A stretch of 64,000 bases of DNA. It comes from Burhinus oedicnemus (Eukaryota > Chordata > Aves > Charadriiformes > Burhinidae). Within the stretch, counting starts at the first letter, position 1. The number at the start of each line of letters is the position of its first letter. The translations under genes and the position numbers were made by a program. Where the stretch lies: the NCBI GenBank assembly GCA_008921705.1, contig VFFE01007486.1, positions 3,534,251 to 3,598,250 on the forward strand. The letters run 5' to 3'. The notes beneath the pieces were generated by a model, which was not told where the DNA came from, did not search any database, and was given only the letters and a program-made list of their open reading frames with translations. This document shows positions 39,358 through 52,950 of this stretch, one piece after another.

Positions 39358-40459
39358 CTCTCCTACCAAACAGGGTTGCTGTTCTGGGTGTATTCTACTA
39401 TTTCATTCACAGTTTACTTTACAACATTGTGCTGAAGTATAACACTAACTATAAAAATGGAAAAACAGTGGAAAGTACTTTCCCACATGCAATTAAATGG
39501 AATTACCTGTCTTTCAGGGGCAACCAAAATAAAAAGGGTTATAAAATAAAATTTTTCAGATGTTTAAACTATTTATACCATTGGCTTTCAGATCAACTGT
39601 GAAAGTTTCATGTTTCATTAAAAACTATTACTATCTATTAGTAGTAGACAGAAAACCTTCTAATGGCTTCTAAAGAAGTCTTGACTATCAGCTGTTTTTG
39701 ACCAACAAGTTCTTCCACTTAGTGGCATGCCACGTTTTCTGTTGTGTTTTCTCAAATGATTATCGTAAATGGCAGAATCCATTAAAAACACCCAAAGGAT
39801 GTGTCATGTTTGAAGCTAACACAATTTCCTTTTTTTTGAACTATAGTACAATTGTTAAGGGATGGAAAAATGCTCACATAATTAAACAGAAAACCCAAAA
39901 TAGTTCTTTAAATAGTATATTGCGTTAAGGAAATAAATCTATGAAAGAAATAAAATCTAACTAACAGTGCAGGTTTCAGTTTTCTGCTAAATCTATTCCA
40001 CTATTAATTTCATAGCTAGGAGAGCTTTTTGATGAATAATTTTTCTTGATTGCTAACAATCAAACTTGTTGTACAGTTAAAGTTTGTGACTCATAATGGA
40101 AAGCTTTGGCAGGGTAAAAAAAAAAAAGTTTCAACTTTGATGTGAGCAAAAAGCCGCAACATAATTGTTTGGAGTACTTCCTACCATTTTAAGATTAGAG
40201 GGCAAGAAAATATTTACTATATATCTAAGAGGGGAGGTCACTTCAACTGTGGGTTCAAGTATAGCTTTTGAGACGGCAAACTTTTACGCCCTATTTGTAC
40301 TGTTCCCTTTTATATGTATGATCTAGAGAGACTATAGTTAAAGTAACTAAGAGGTCTAAGCCTCCTTGAAATGTCTAAAATGGGCTGCTACTTCCGAAGT
40401 AGTTGATATTCCTTACATAGCCTTAATTTTTAATTTGGAAAGAGAAAGTACAGTAATAA

Positions 40460-40515
40460 GGGCCTGATTTTGCAAATATGTCAGTGTGTAGATAAAGTTC
40501 AGGTCTCAAGTGAGC
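40460..40515. repeat. Possible palindromic relic repeat
   Basis: Begins GGGCCTGATTTTGCAAATAT, which resembles the terminal 'ggcctgatcctgcaaa' motif of the dispersed palindromic family. The rest is too diverged to place. Confidence 0.3.
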
Positions 40516-41924
40516 ACTTTGAAAGCAGATATATTTAGAAAAAAATAAAAAAAAGGAAAGAATCCCCCAAAACCCAAGAGTGTCCAATAATTAAACCGCA
40601 AGTCCACAGTATGTTAGTCAAATCAAAAGGTCATTTTGTCCCCAGTTTCATTTCCAACTCCTTTTCAGTAATGGAAAGTCTTTCTGTGATCACTAAACTA
40701 ATACAAAAGTAGAAACTTTTATTTTCCCAAATAAGAGAGGCCATTTGGCACACAAATGTTAAACAATATGGCCTGACTCTTCCATCATTCACCTCACACA
40801 GCTTGCTGCGTCTAAGCTGGAGAAGAAAGGCCTTCCTGGTAAAGTAATGTGCTAGTGAAATAGTCTGACAGTGCATGTCAAAGCATAGTAAATCCTATAT
40901 ATGTTTTACTATACCAGACAGTATTTGTTTTACTTTTTTAAACAAGGCTCATTTTAAATACCTACCTCTACCGGGATAACAAAACTAAGAAACATTCATG
41001 ACAATTGAAGATACAAGTTGGGTATGTATAACTTTTTTCTCCATCCCAAGAGTTGTAACACCGAAAACAAATAAAAAGGTTATTTAATTCTTCTGTAAAA
41101 CAACCCACATCAGTCCCCACATTCTCTGTTGTGATCGTTGCCACCTCCAGTAATGGCTGTCAGGCTGGAGGTAAAACATCATCCCCCCTTTTGAATCTGA
41201 AAGTGTTGAACTCCATCTTTCTAGGAAATTAAAACTGATGTTTCATTTCTTTGCTTTTCAACCCATCCATATAATCTAGGGGTGGATGCTCTGCCGTAAG
41301 AGTAGATGCGATACTTGAGATTATCAGATCACAGAAATAGGTGAAAAAAAGAGCAGTAAAATTATTAGCATACCTACTGGAGGATATAGGAGTGTACTCT
41401 TTTTAAAACTCAGAGACTTGAAGCAACAATGAAATCCCAGCATATATACCAGTACCCAGCGATTCCAGGGCTGGACTTCATGCGACAACAATGAGCAGTG
41501 AGTTTTGCCAGTGCTAATGGGGTGAGGAGGGGGAGGAAGAAAAATCCCCCGCTGAACCTCAAAAAATACTTCCTGAACTCTGGTCTGGCAGCTCTGATAG
41601 AGAGTACATAGCAGCTCTGAAACGGCACAAATTCAAGACGTATATTAAGAAGTGGAATAAAGGTCTGCAGCTTTCCAACAAAATGAGTTATAGCAGTTAG
41701 ACACAAGCTCTGGGGCGTTACTCTTTTCAATATAAAACTTTATTCCATCTAATTTTAAACTACTCGGTCACTGAGTTTCCGCCCAATTAAATAAGATGAT
41801 TGGACATTATACTATTTTTATCAAGGGTATCTTATTTTAAAATTGCACAGCTTTGAAAAACCTTAATGCTGAGAAAGGAGCTTTTCCAATCTTTTTTATC
41901 CATTGATAACCACCCCAAATATGG

Positions 41925-42430
41925 GCCTCTCGCTCAGGATCTTGAGGCAAAGGGGAAGCCTACGAACGAGGGACCCTTCGCTCAGCACAGCCATCCCTGT
42001 GACAGACTAGCTGACGGTTTCTGTTGATAGAAAACAAAACCTGAAGCATCCTATCTCGACTGCCTGTTGTGAGAAGAAGTGTCACGAGGGGGACGTAAAG
42101 GCAGGTGTTGGGCAACCTCACTCCCTCTCTTATCTGCTCTTCTGCTGAGGGCCCCTTAGCAACACCACACTTTTGGGATTCATCTGCTCACTGCCTGGTT
42201 CTTTACACTGTCCAAGTAGCACGACTTGCATCTCCCTTCCTTTTGGCGGTCCCTAGTGACTCCAGTCAGTAGAGCAAATGTCACTAGGGCTTGGATTTAT
42301 TGTGGATGCCGGACCGAGTGTGCTCCGGCACAGCACGGCCCTACAAAAACGGTACTTGTTGAATCACTGCACTGCGCTGTTTTACATTGTTGCAAAGTTT
42401 TCCATGGGATTTATAGGCCTCTGGGGCACT
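41925..42430. promoter_or_regulatory. CpG-richer patch in intron 1, possible regulatory element
   Basis: About 16 CpG dinucleotides in roughly 500 bp (for example CTACGAACGAGG, GATGCCGGACCGAG and CTCCGGCACAGCACGG), against almost none in the flanks. It is not dense enough for a classical CpG island. No exon or promoter motif was recognised, so the function is open. Confidence 0.3.
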
Positions 42431-43119
42431 GAAAACATGGAGCAATAGCTTCTTTTGCAGATGTAAACATGGGCTTGAGTAAATAGTTAATTTATGCTGG
42501 TGTTACAGCATTTGGCGGGCGTTCCTAGTCATAAACAAGCTTTCTGCATCTTTCAAAACAAAAACTAAAACTGGATGTTGACTTTCTCTATCATCCAAAA
42601 TGCTAGCTTGCTTCTCAAGCAAAATTGGACCCAGTTCATTTCGCAAATCTGAGACAAAATTCAAAAGGAAAGGAGGTTAAAATGTAGTCTGTTAGGGTTA
42701 TGACTATGCTGAACTCATATAAAAGATAAAAGAGCATAAAATGCTGATATATCTGATGTTTTTATGCAAGATTGCCTTGTTTTCATTCAACAGCAAAGAG
42801 ACAGCTACTGTTTAACTGAAGAAACTGATGGAAAATCCTCATTATGATATAAACAGTGGTTTAGGCATAAAAAGTGTTTAGTTTATGCATCTGTGCATTT
42901 AGCTGAACACTAAGCTTTTCCTAAACACAGTTTGGTGCCTTCTTACTTCCATATATTTTCACTTTATTTTTGAAAGCAAGGAATCTGTGTCTTCTCATGC
43001 CTCAAAATGTAAACCAAAAAAAAGTTAATGATTTTTGTATCATGTGTTTTACCTAACCCATCAGAGAATCCCAGTGCATTGCTCCTAGAGTTGTAGACTC
43101 CTTTAAAGCTTGTCTTTTC

Positions 43120-43144
43120 TTTTTTTTTTTTTTTTTTTTTTTTT
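43120..43144. repeat. Poly-T, 25 bases
   Basis: Uninterrupted T run in intron 1. On the gene strand it is poly-A, with no recognisable retroposon body attached. Confidence 0.95.
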
Positions 43145-46100
43145 CCCACCTTATTTCCAAGGGAGACTTTGGTCTACCATCACCATAAAAGACCTCATTG
43201 GTTACATCATGTACTTATTTTATTTTGGGATTTAGACCACTTGCTTATTTGGTGTTCTGTCATTCAGCTGCTTATCCAGACCTAAAGCTGAAGAAAAAAA
43301 ATCTCCAAGTCATGCAATTACAACAGAATGTTCTCATTTTACTTCCCTTAGCTTTTAAGTCACATCAATAAAAATGTATACATAAACCATTTTTTTCAAT
43401 GATGGCTTCCATTCCCAATTCCACAAATTTCACCTCTTTCAAGTTGATCTAGTGCCTATTAAAAAATCTCATTATCAACCCCTTTCTTTCTTCATTCACT
43501 CTCATGGTGTCAGCCCTTCAAGCCCTTGACATAATAAAAGTCATCTTGCAGTAACTAGCATGCAAGTTAATCTTCAGTTTTGTGGACAAAATGAGATGAT
43601 GTTGATAAGACAAGGCTGAGAATATCAAAAAAATCACCAGTCCTTCTTGGACTGCATCAGTGGTGACCAGGTAAGAAGTTCAGGTTAACCATCCTCCTTC
43701 AACATATTAATGAGCATTAATTCACCCATATATTAACACATAAGTGTGGATGGTGCCCTGTTCGTAAATAGGACCTGCTCCCAAAAGCTACTGAATAGAT
43801 CCACACTCACTTTTGTGTATCTTAATACATCAAAAATGCCTTTTAATCAGTTAAGAAATAATTCTGATTTGTTTTTATCGGATTTGCTTTAACTTGCACT
43901 GAGATGTAACAGGAGCCTATTTCAGACAGTTTGTTACTGCTTGAAATTATTCATCATTAATTCTCAGAGAAGGGACATTATGAGGACATCAATGCATGAC
44001 CCTACTAAGCCTTAAAGGGAAATAAATAAACAAATACATATTTATAGTAGTACTTGGAAAAGACTACAATTCAGTCAGAGACTGAAGAATACCTGCCTCA
44101 GCTAGGAAGACTAGTTCCCTAGCTAGGAGGAGCTCTTTCTTTGAATGAAGACATGTATACACAAATAGAACGAGACAGAGAAACTTCCAAATATATTATT
44201 CTTTAGTATTAGTGCACCAGTGTTGCTTAAAGGGCCTCCTTATTATAGTGGGCAGTGCATACTCACAAATGAAAGTCCATGCCCCCAAGAGCTGACAATG
44301 CATTTATTATGTGCTGCACCTCACCTCCTCATGGCCTTAACAAACAAGTGAAAAAGTTGATCACTGCATCCCAGCTACCATCATCCTGGGTATTATATCA
44401 GAGCAGGTTTTAAGGAAAGTCTAAGGGAAAACATGACAGTTGTGACATCCTTCAACTCAGTCTCCCAGTTCACCTAACTGAAAACAACCGTTCCTATCTT
44501 GAGCAAGGCTTTGATCCTTATTTGAATAAGGTGTGGCAATAACTGGCCAAATTTGTATAATTACATATTGTTTTGCATATAAATAGTATCATATGAAGTT
44601 CACATTTTAAATAACACATCTAGGGGAAAAGAAGCAAGGAGGACTGATCTAGTCAAACATACGCAGACAGGGCACAGGATGATGTTCAGGTCACGTACTG
44701 CTGAGGTACAAGTGCAGAAGCAATGGTAACACAATCTGTTTCTCTGAGTCAAAATGGTCCTCTTAAGTGGTGCAATTCTGAAATTCCTTACAGCATGCTT
44801 GCAACAACAACAACAAAAAGTGTAATTTATCTCAAAGGTTGTGGGAAATTAAAGACTGACAGGAAAAGGTCAAAATATGCAGTATCCTCAGACTTGTGTT
44901 CAGCAAAAGGCTAAGGAAAAGAAACATGCTGTGGTCTAAACCAAGAATGAAAGGACAAAAGCAACATGAAAACATATACATAGTCCTCAGCAAACCTTTG
45001 TAGACTTTTGTGTGAAGGTGAGCAAACCTTCTGAGAGCTATGTCAAGAGACACTCAGGTCTGCTGAGCTACACAGTAATTCAGATGCTTTAATATCTGAA
45101 AACACCAGTCTTTGTGGGTATAAATCAGCATATCTTCTACATGACAAATTGGTAATATGCAATGTGCATATGATCTATTCCTTTTATAAATGAATAGTTC
45201 AGATGAAGAGATCCTTATACATAGAAATCTGACCTAAAACTCCAGAGATATATTTAGGAAGCATGAATACAAGCCACAATCACCCAAAAAAGGTTTCAGG
45301 GTGGAAGTAATTTCTGATAATACAGAAGCGTCATTGCAAATGCAAGATAACCATTTATCAGTAAGAGAGCTATGAAAATCAGACATTTATTTTTAGGCAA
45401 CTCATACGTCAAGTTGCCCAGGGATAAAAACACTTATCAGTATTTAAACTTTCATCTTCCTAAGCATATTTAGAAAACAGCCATTATGAAACTCCCTTTG
45501 CACACAGGAGAGGTTTAGGGGAACCAAAATAATTTTTAAAACTTGGTAAAAGAACACACATAGTGTTTGAAAGTCATTAGTTCAAATCCAGTTCTGGAAA
45601 CCTGTTTACAAATCACAAGCCCATGGAGTACTCATACAGGATATGAACAACAACTTGTTTCACAACCCTCAGCAATGTGTGTGTGAAAAGAAAGAAGTGG
45701 TAGAAAGTGCTCAGAAAAGTACACTGCCTTTTGTACCCATTTTTCTAAGGAAAATGACCTTCAGTGACCCACAATGCTGTTCCAGATTAGTCATCTCTCT
45801 ACATCTTCTGCTGCTATTGATCATCAAATTTATCTGTCCCATTTTTAAGTGCTTATTACACACAGACTTTCCTCTCAGATCCAGAACCTTGTGAATCATT
45901 ATGAATACAATGCCCTGGAATATCTATACCATTCCTTTCTTAAAGCATTCGACGTTTCTACAAAAGTAGTTAAGAATCAGTAAGGCAATAATGTTGAGAT
46001 GCCAAAAACGATGTTCAGCTCCTCATTTTACTCTAAATCAATATTAAGAAAAATGTAGGAGATGGCAACGTTATATCCGGTACAAATCATCACTTGGACA

Positions 46101-46537
46101 AAGCATAGCTGACTGTAGACAGGACCAAAGTACTTGTCTGAAATGCTTCCTTCTCTCTGAATGCCTTCCGCCTCCCCCCCCCGCCTCCTGATGTTAAGAC
46201 GTGCAGGCAGATGCCCTTGTCACTGCCTAGCCTCTGTGTATTTGCTTGGATTGATTCTCACTGTGCTTAACTCTCACTCCAGATGACGAAGATTATGCCC
46301 TGTCCTACCCGAAACAAAGCAGGCACCAATGAGCAGAGTTTGCTAACTGATGTAATGCATGTGCAGGTATCAAGTCACGCATCCTGAAAAAAAAAGTTGG
46401 AGTTGATACATAAACGCACAAGTAGCCTGCTTAGCGTGAAGATTCACAGGACATACCACTTTCCTTTCCTGCTCTGTGCGCTGGCTCCCCCTTGAAATAA
46501 ATAGTCTGCCTCGAGGTCTCTCTCTAGCTGTTAAAAG

Positions 46538-46547
46538 CCCCCCCCCC
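46538..46547. repeat. Poly-C, 10 bases
   Basis: C run followed by GAAATAGC. A similar C-rich run lies near 46172-46183. Confidence 0.85.
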
Positions 46548-49500
46548 GAAATAGCTTGAGCAACCTGGCAGCTTTTTCTCTCCAAGATACGGCTTTTCCA
46601 AGACAACTGTGTTCCACTGAAACAATTACAAAACTGAAGAGTGTGAGAGGCTCACAAACAGGGAGCCAGGTCTTTTTTCCCCCCAAGACTGAATCTCCAT
46701 TCCCATAAGAAAAGTGTGGCTCCAGAATTCATGGCTTACAGGAGCAGATACAAAGCTCTCTTAACTCTGGTGGCCCGAAACACGACAGTAAGTTACGCAC
46801 ATACACACAACACAAACAAAAGTTGTGTGGTACCCACAGGAAAAAGTTAATTCCTTTCTGTCATATTAATATACAGAATTCATGTACATAAAATCTTTGG
46901 GTTCTCATAAAGTAGTTTAAAACCTGTTTATTATTTCAGTTCATCACACACTAAAGGTACTTGACTGGCATAAATAAAAACAGTGAATCAGTCTTGAAAA
47001 ACTGGCTGTAGCTTTTGCTCAGAACAACCCCTGAAGTTTTTGATCCTTACCTGGACCTTGCCCCCAGTCATTCCAAACCTAGGTTTATGTGACTGGATTA
47101 ACTCTTAGAAAAGAAGCATCTTTCTGATTGGATATATACAGTTTGCATGATACTTTTTTTTGGGTCAATTTTTTGTTGGAAGACAAAGTAAACAGGAAAC
47201 TCCCAAGCATTTAACTGTTGCAAAACTAGCTATGAAACCAAAGACAGAAGTTTTGAGTTCCAGGATTATTTAAAATGGCTTGAAGATCCCATTTTAGCAC
47301 TAGCTCATTCTACTATTTTTGATCCGGAAAAAAATCTGTTTCTTCACTGCATTCTTTATAACTTCAGAGCTATTAAATGAATCAGCAGGGAAAGTGACTC
47401 CTTATTTGCTCTGTGAAATGTAAAAAAATTCTTTACAGTTGTCATATAACTAAAATTCCTTGCAGTTCATGCAATGTAGAGCTAAGTGTTCAGTAACCCT
47501 CAAATTTTCCTTCTTCCTGTAACAAGGTGCTTTAGCAGTTACATAAATAAATCATCTAAGGACATAATCCAAGAACCCTTACGCATTTTTTATTCACACA
47601 ACCTTTAAGGTATACCTGTGCTCATTTAATCTTACGGGGTTTTCCCATCTGTTTCTTTTATAGATGAGCTTGAAAGTGGCAAAAACAGGATTCCCATCTA
47701 TGCAGAAGTCTACATGCTACCTGACCAATACAAAGACACAAGTGTGCAGATGTTTCTTCATGTGAACAGCCATCAGCCTTTATTGTTAATGATGGGCCAT
47801 AAGTCTCTGGGAAACAAATAAACAAATACACAAACAAAAAAAAGATGACAACTGGAGGAGGAAAAAAAAAATATAATGCATGACCAGGCTTTGTATCTTC
47901 TGCTTCATGTTTCCTACCCTCCCACCAGCTAGATTTGGAATATAGCATTTTCACGAAATTCAACTTTTATAATCTCTCCTGTTCTGTCCAGTTCTTCCCA
48001 CCATTTCATTATGTATTCCTAATGACCACAGATTATGTCTGTGATACCTCAGGACCTAAACAGTTGTGTAGTTTCAACAAATGTGCCTTTTCAAGACTTG
48101 AAGCGACCAAAATCACATTTGAAAAATCATCTCTAAGCACTTTTTCAGAGTGTATATGGATTCATTTCTGGATATTTTGGCAAATGTAATTTGGAAACTA
48201 ATCCCGGTTTTATAAACAAGTAGTGTATTTTGTAGGAATTAAACTGTCATATGTATGGCAGACAGATACATGCCTTTCTTTTCCTCGCTTTTGTTCTGTT
48301 ATTGACAGAAACACCACTTACAAGGGATTAAACGTGAGCCAGGAAATATATATCATCAACTGGAGCCCCAAGTTATTTCCAGAAGTTTTCCAAATTAGAT
48401 CTGGCATCTGGCACCGCTGTAAGTGCCATACTCCTTTTGGTTTAGTTTTACACCATTTTACCATGGGTCTGTTTTTACAACTCCCCATCACTAGTGCAAT
48501 CCAGAGTCCAAAGAATAAGACAGAGAGGAAGAAGAGCAGCCCCATCCCACCCTCACATGAGGTCGTGTGATGGAGTAAGCTCCTCATTCAGGTCAGGGTG
48601 TGGCGAAGCACATTCCCCTGGCTCCGCACAGCACTGCCTTTCTCTCCAGTCCCCTTCAATCCTGCAGTGTCTTCCCACCAAGGAAGACAGAGACACTTCA
48701 ACACTGTGCTGAGAGCATGCAAACACCCAGTCCATGGCAGGAAAGGGACAGATAGAGGAATGTCCTCTTAAGTCACTGCTGGTAAAACATGTAAATTTTT
48801 TTAGGAGTCCATATTAACTTCTAAAACTCAGTATATACACAAAGCATCAGAGGACAATCTGAATACAGGGGTTAGAATAAGCGTTTGGACAGGATATAAC
48901 TGAAGCCTGTGTTTATGCTTGCAGTAATTACAAGAATAGTTTCTACCTTATCATGAGTTCAAAATGTAAAGTATTGAATTTTCTGTCAGTAAAATATATA
49001 GTGGAATGTCAGAACGAGTCTGAAAATAAGTCACTTAAAATGATTTGGATAAGAACAAATTAAATATTTTATTTATAGGACTAAAGGTAGAAAAAATATT
49101 ACTGGCTGTGCATCCAAATCCAAGATAGAGATTTTACTGAAATTGTTTTCCAACAAAGAAGAAATGTCATTGGAAATACTGATGTTAAAACTTTTAACAA
49201 GCATCAAATGATTTAGAAACAAGCATAAAAAATGGAATGGATAAAGAAATATGAAAGGTTTTTCAACACCACTTATAAACTGTGTTGTAAAGCTGTCCCG
49301 TTTAAAAATTCTCATTAGCTTTTGCTGGGCCACCTCTAACAAAGATTCATTAGATTTTCCTAAAAAAAAGTCATCTTTCTTCAATTATTGATTGTTCCTG
49401 TCATAAGTTCAGCTTCCATTAGCAGTTTCTTGTAGCTTTCATATTTGCAGACATTCATACAAGTCAAAAGTCAGTTTTTATTAGGAAGAAAGCTTAAAGC

Positions 49501-50537
49501 TACTTTGCTGAAAATAACTGCAAATTTTTAAGAGGAACGTTTTCCTTCACTTTTACGAAGAACTAAACTATACTAGTTAACTTAACCTAAAAATGAGTTA
49601 CAGAACCTAAAATCAAGATATTTTTTTTCCCTTCACAACATCTACACTTGTCTGTCAGAAGCTTAGCTTCCACAGCCTTTTTCATCAGTGTACGTAGTTT
49701 GGCAGAGAACAGTCAGAAAGAATTAAGGACTTTACTAGCTTTTCAAGACTAATTTTTCACCTTGAAAAGAGGTAAAAGATAAGACTTAAGCCACAGATTG
49801 TTGGGAAACAGAGATTGCAATGAAACAAATCCCAACTCAAGAGTAAAGAAAAAGCAGATAGAAACTTACATGTGAAAACACTTGGTGCTAGAGGCAGTCA
49901 AGGCCAAGTCAGAGGTACCCTGTGGAATGAAACACCGAGTGCAGCAAGCAGAGGACCATCTTGTTCAAAAAGGGAGCCAGAGAAGTGTGGAGGTCAGAAA
50001 TATGGCGCCAGGCAAACAGCGGTGGACACAATGGACGTCGCAGACCTCGAAGAGCTTCCTGGACTCTTTCAAATTTCCTCTGTCCCTGTGAAACTGGCTT
50101 TCTTTAAGTAGTTTCCAAGGGCCTGCAATTCATTTCTTGGCTGGGCAAGCTCACTTTCACTGAACACAGTGATCTGAGGTTTGTTTGAATTCCTGCTGTG
50201 TGGAAATCTACTGTACTTTCTAGCAGGTGTGAGAACACTGAGGCTCCTTCAGTTGCAGCTCATTTCCACTTACTAACTACTTTATCTCCGTGGATGAAGC
50301 AAAAGTGACTTTTGTGTTTCCTGGCAGTCTGCTGCTTCAAAGAACCTAATAGTGATTTGTTTATTTCAGAGGAAATGGAGACCAGTCAGTGATGACAGAT
50401 TTATTGGTTAAATGGACATCACAAAAAAATTTTCATGCAGTACAGGCTGGCTCTAACCACACTATGAGAACTCATAGTAAGGGGTGATGTGCATTCCAGA
50501 AATCCAGTCCTATTTAATCCACTCTACTGTAATCTGT

Positions 50538-50600
50538 ACATTTATATAACACCCTTCACACAATTTCCGAGAGCTCTGTACAAAAATGTAATAACCACTG
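50538..50600. repeat. Possible ancient interspersed repeat fragment
   Basis: TTTATATAACACCCTTCACA, then GAGAGCTCTGTACAAAAATG, resembles the old amniote repeat segment 'tttatatagcgccttt ... ctcaaagcgctttacaaa'. It is diverged. It sits 1.1 kb before a MIR-like piece at 51643. Confidence 0.35.
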
Positions 50601-51642
50601 TACTGAAAAATATCCAGGTATATTGATGGCCTACATTTAGACTTGAAAATACAGCAAAAGGAGCCAGGCTGTTGAATATCTCCTGGCAATGAGTCAGTCA
50701 GTGACAGGCAAGAAAAAACTGGGTGTCCAATCCCTTCCAATTAAATCTCAGGATAGAAGAGAATGTCTTATTTCTGGAGAGAAAATTCACAATATGGCAA
50801 TTCACAATAGCTCCTAGTGGAGGAGAATTTTACATCGGAGCAAAAAAAAATGAAAATTGTTATGAAACTTCAGTGAGACCCAATATAAATTGTACAATAT
50901 GGCTGATCAAACTCAGTCCAACAAGAGGAAAAGGCACAGGGTTTTCAGCAGTTGGTCGGTTTGCAACACACGAAGGTTTACTTGGAGAACTGCATGGTCT
51001 CAATGTGAAAAATAAATAAATAAAAACATTCTAGAGCAAGATACTACTAAATTTGTGTTGCTATAGTCTTCAAATACTAACTGGATGTGATAATTGCATC
51101 TGTCAAAGAAGTTAAAACAGATTTATGGATAACATATAGGAATCTGTGTTGAAAATCCCAGATAACCTGACAACTGCCCATTTTCTATAAGGGTGAGGAA
51201 CATTGATCAAGGCAAGCATTGAGATCCAGCCAGTCAGCAGGGCATTCCATTTGATCTGGATTCAATTTCACAAAAATGTCTGGCTGAGGTCGTGCATCAG
51301 CCAAACAAACACACCATTTGGAAAGAAGCTGGAATATTTGTTGAGGCAGAGAAATATATCTGTACATCACCTCTATACATATGGTTGGCTAAAGCACATC
51401 TGCCAATAATTGGCTCAAAAAATCATCAAAATGATAAAAATGCCTCTATTTAAGATGATAAAATAAAAAGTGTTATTTATTCTTTGGAGCCACATACCTG
51501 CTCAAAAATACCTTGATTGGTAATTCACCCAGTGTTTTGTAACTGGAATTATCGCTGCATTTTGACTCCTCCTACTCCCCAGTCTAGCTTGACATCCTGA
51601 ATGGTTTAGCTCTGTTTATACATAAGGAACTGTAAGCTAGTT

Positions 51643-51791
51643 TTGCCCATTTTACAGACTGAAGATCTGAAGCATGGAATAAATACAGCACTGTGTAAAG
51701 ATTATTGAAATTACTCTGAAGGAAATGAAACTAGCGGGTCTACACAGGGACTCCTGTAGGGAGCATAGTCAGGGTGATTTGCCCAAAATAA
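51643..51791 (-). repeat. MIR-like ancient SINE fragments, minus orientation
   Basis: TGCCCATTTTACAGACTGAA at 51644 on, and later GTGATTTGCCCAAAATAATG near 51774, match in order the reverse complement of the MIR core ('cccattttacagatgaggaa ... gtgacttgcccaaggtcac'). The extra sequence between the two parts suggests an insertion or high divergence. Confidence 0.45.
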
Positions 51792-52220
51792 TGTACTTGC
51801 TTCTCAGCAGGGGCAGTTTGCCTGGCAAAATCATGATGCTGACCTGCATGCACTAACTTGCAGCCCTGGAGACTGCTTGGGTGCTTGTGGGCAATGTTCG
51901 AGTAGACAAATTCATATAAGAAGTCTATGGCAGAGTTGGAAACTCAACTTTTTTCTCCACGATTTCTTTCCAGTGTCTTATTTCAAAGCCAGCCATCTTC
52001 TCTGCATTTGGGGTACAGGGTAGCATGGTGGCTTATTTATTAAAATTTAGTCTTAGTCTTTTAAGCCTACTAATAGTCCCCTCTTTTTAATAATTACATC
52101 TAAATTTTAAAAATTCGTAATCCAAGAATGAAGTCCAAAGGCACTTTTGAATTCAATACATCTTATACAGCCCGCAGCATAATAAAAGTTCAAATGGTAT
52201 TTTTACTGTGTTTGTATTCA

Positions 52221-52239
52221 TGTGTGAGAGTGTGTGTGG
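52221..52239. repeat. Short imperfect TG repeat
   Basis: A TG-rich stretch (GTGTGAGAGTGTGTGTGG) in intron 1. Confidence 0.8.
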
Positions 52240-52884
52240 CTATACAGAACTTATGTAAAATCAAGAGCTAATTTTTACTATCCTTTTTTAATTATAAGAA
52301 GGCACACTAGCTGCCTTGTTTGATCTTGATTTAATCCAATCCTGCAATTACATATACTATGATCATCTGTATATTATCAACCTTAAAGTATAAGCACAAT
52401 AATTTGCAAGCATCCTACACACTAGCCTCACTCAAGAAATTTTGTAGGACTGGGAGCTTACTTTATAGAAGAAAGTGCACAGCCCTGTTTTCTTTAAAAT
52501 ACGTTCTATTTTACAGGATTGCCAGCCTAAAGCAAACAAAAGCATATGAATGTACTGTCGTTTAAAAGCCCACACGCTGGTTGAACTCCTTGAAAATGTA
52601 TTACCAAAGCATTAGATGCAGAGAAGTAGGTCCCCAGTATGAAAGCAACGTGAGGGACACATTTTTAAAACTCAGGACGTGCTGAAGGGGTTGCAGCCCT
52701 GCGATATTAACAATAGATCTCTTAACTATAAGCAAATGCTTGAAGGATATAGATGAGGGACAATTCTGGAATAAAATGTTTACAGTTGAAGTTCTACAGC
52801 CAGGAAGAGATAGGCTAAAGCCTAAAAGCTGCCTCAACACAAAAGGATCAGCTTTCAAGAAAGCTGCACAACCGACTGTTACCA

Positions 52885-52950
52885 TTTAGGCACCTAAATG
52901 AAGAACAATGGGGGCTGCTGGGTTCTGAGCTCTTTCAAGCATCTGGTCCA
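52885..52950. repeat. Palindromic relic repeat, second subtype
   Basis: TTTAGGCACCTAAATGAAGA, then CAATGGGGGCTGCTGGGTTC, TGAGCTCTTTC and ATCTGGTCC. It resembles the dispersed motif 'taggcacctaaatga ... caatgggagctgctgggtgctgagc ... aatctggcc'. Related to 21981-22037. Confidence 0.5.

Noticed and set aside
47658..47963. 101-codon minus-strand frame with a hydrophobic Phe-rich stretch
   Set aside because: The hydrophobic part derives from an A-rich low-complexity run; no homologue recognised.
48318..48587. 89-codon minus-strand frame with a membrane-like segment
   Set aside because: A single hydrophobic stretch, overlapped by a 115-codon frame on the other strand, with no splice or family support.
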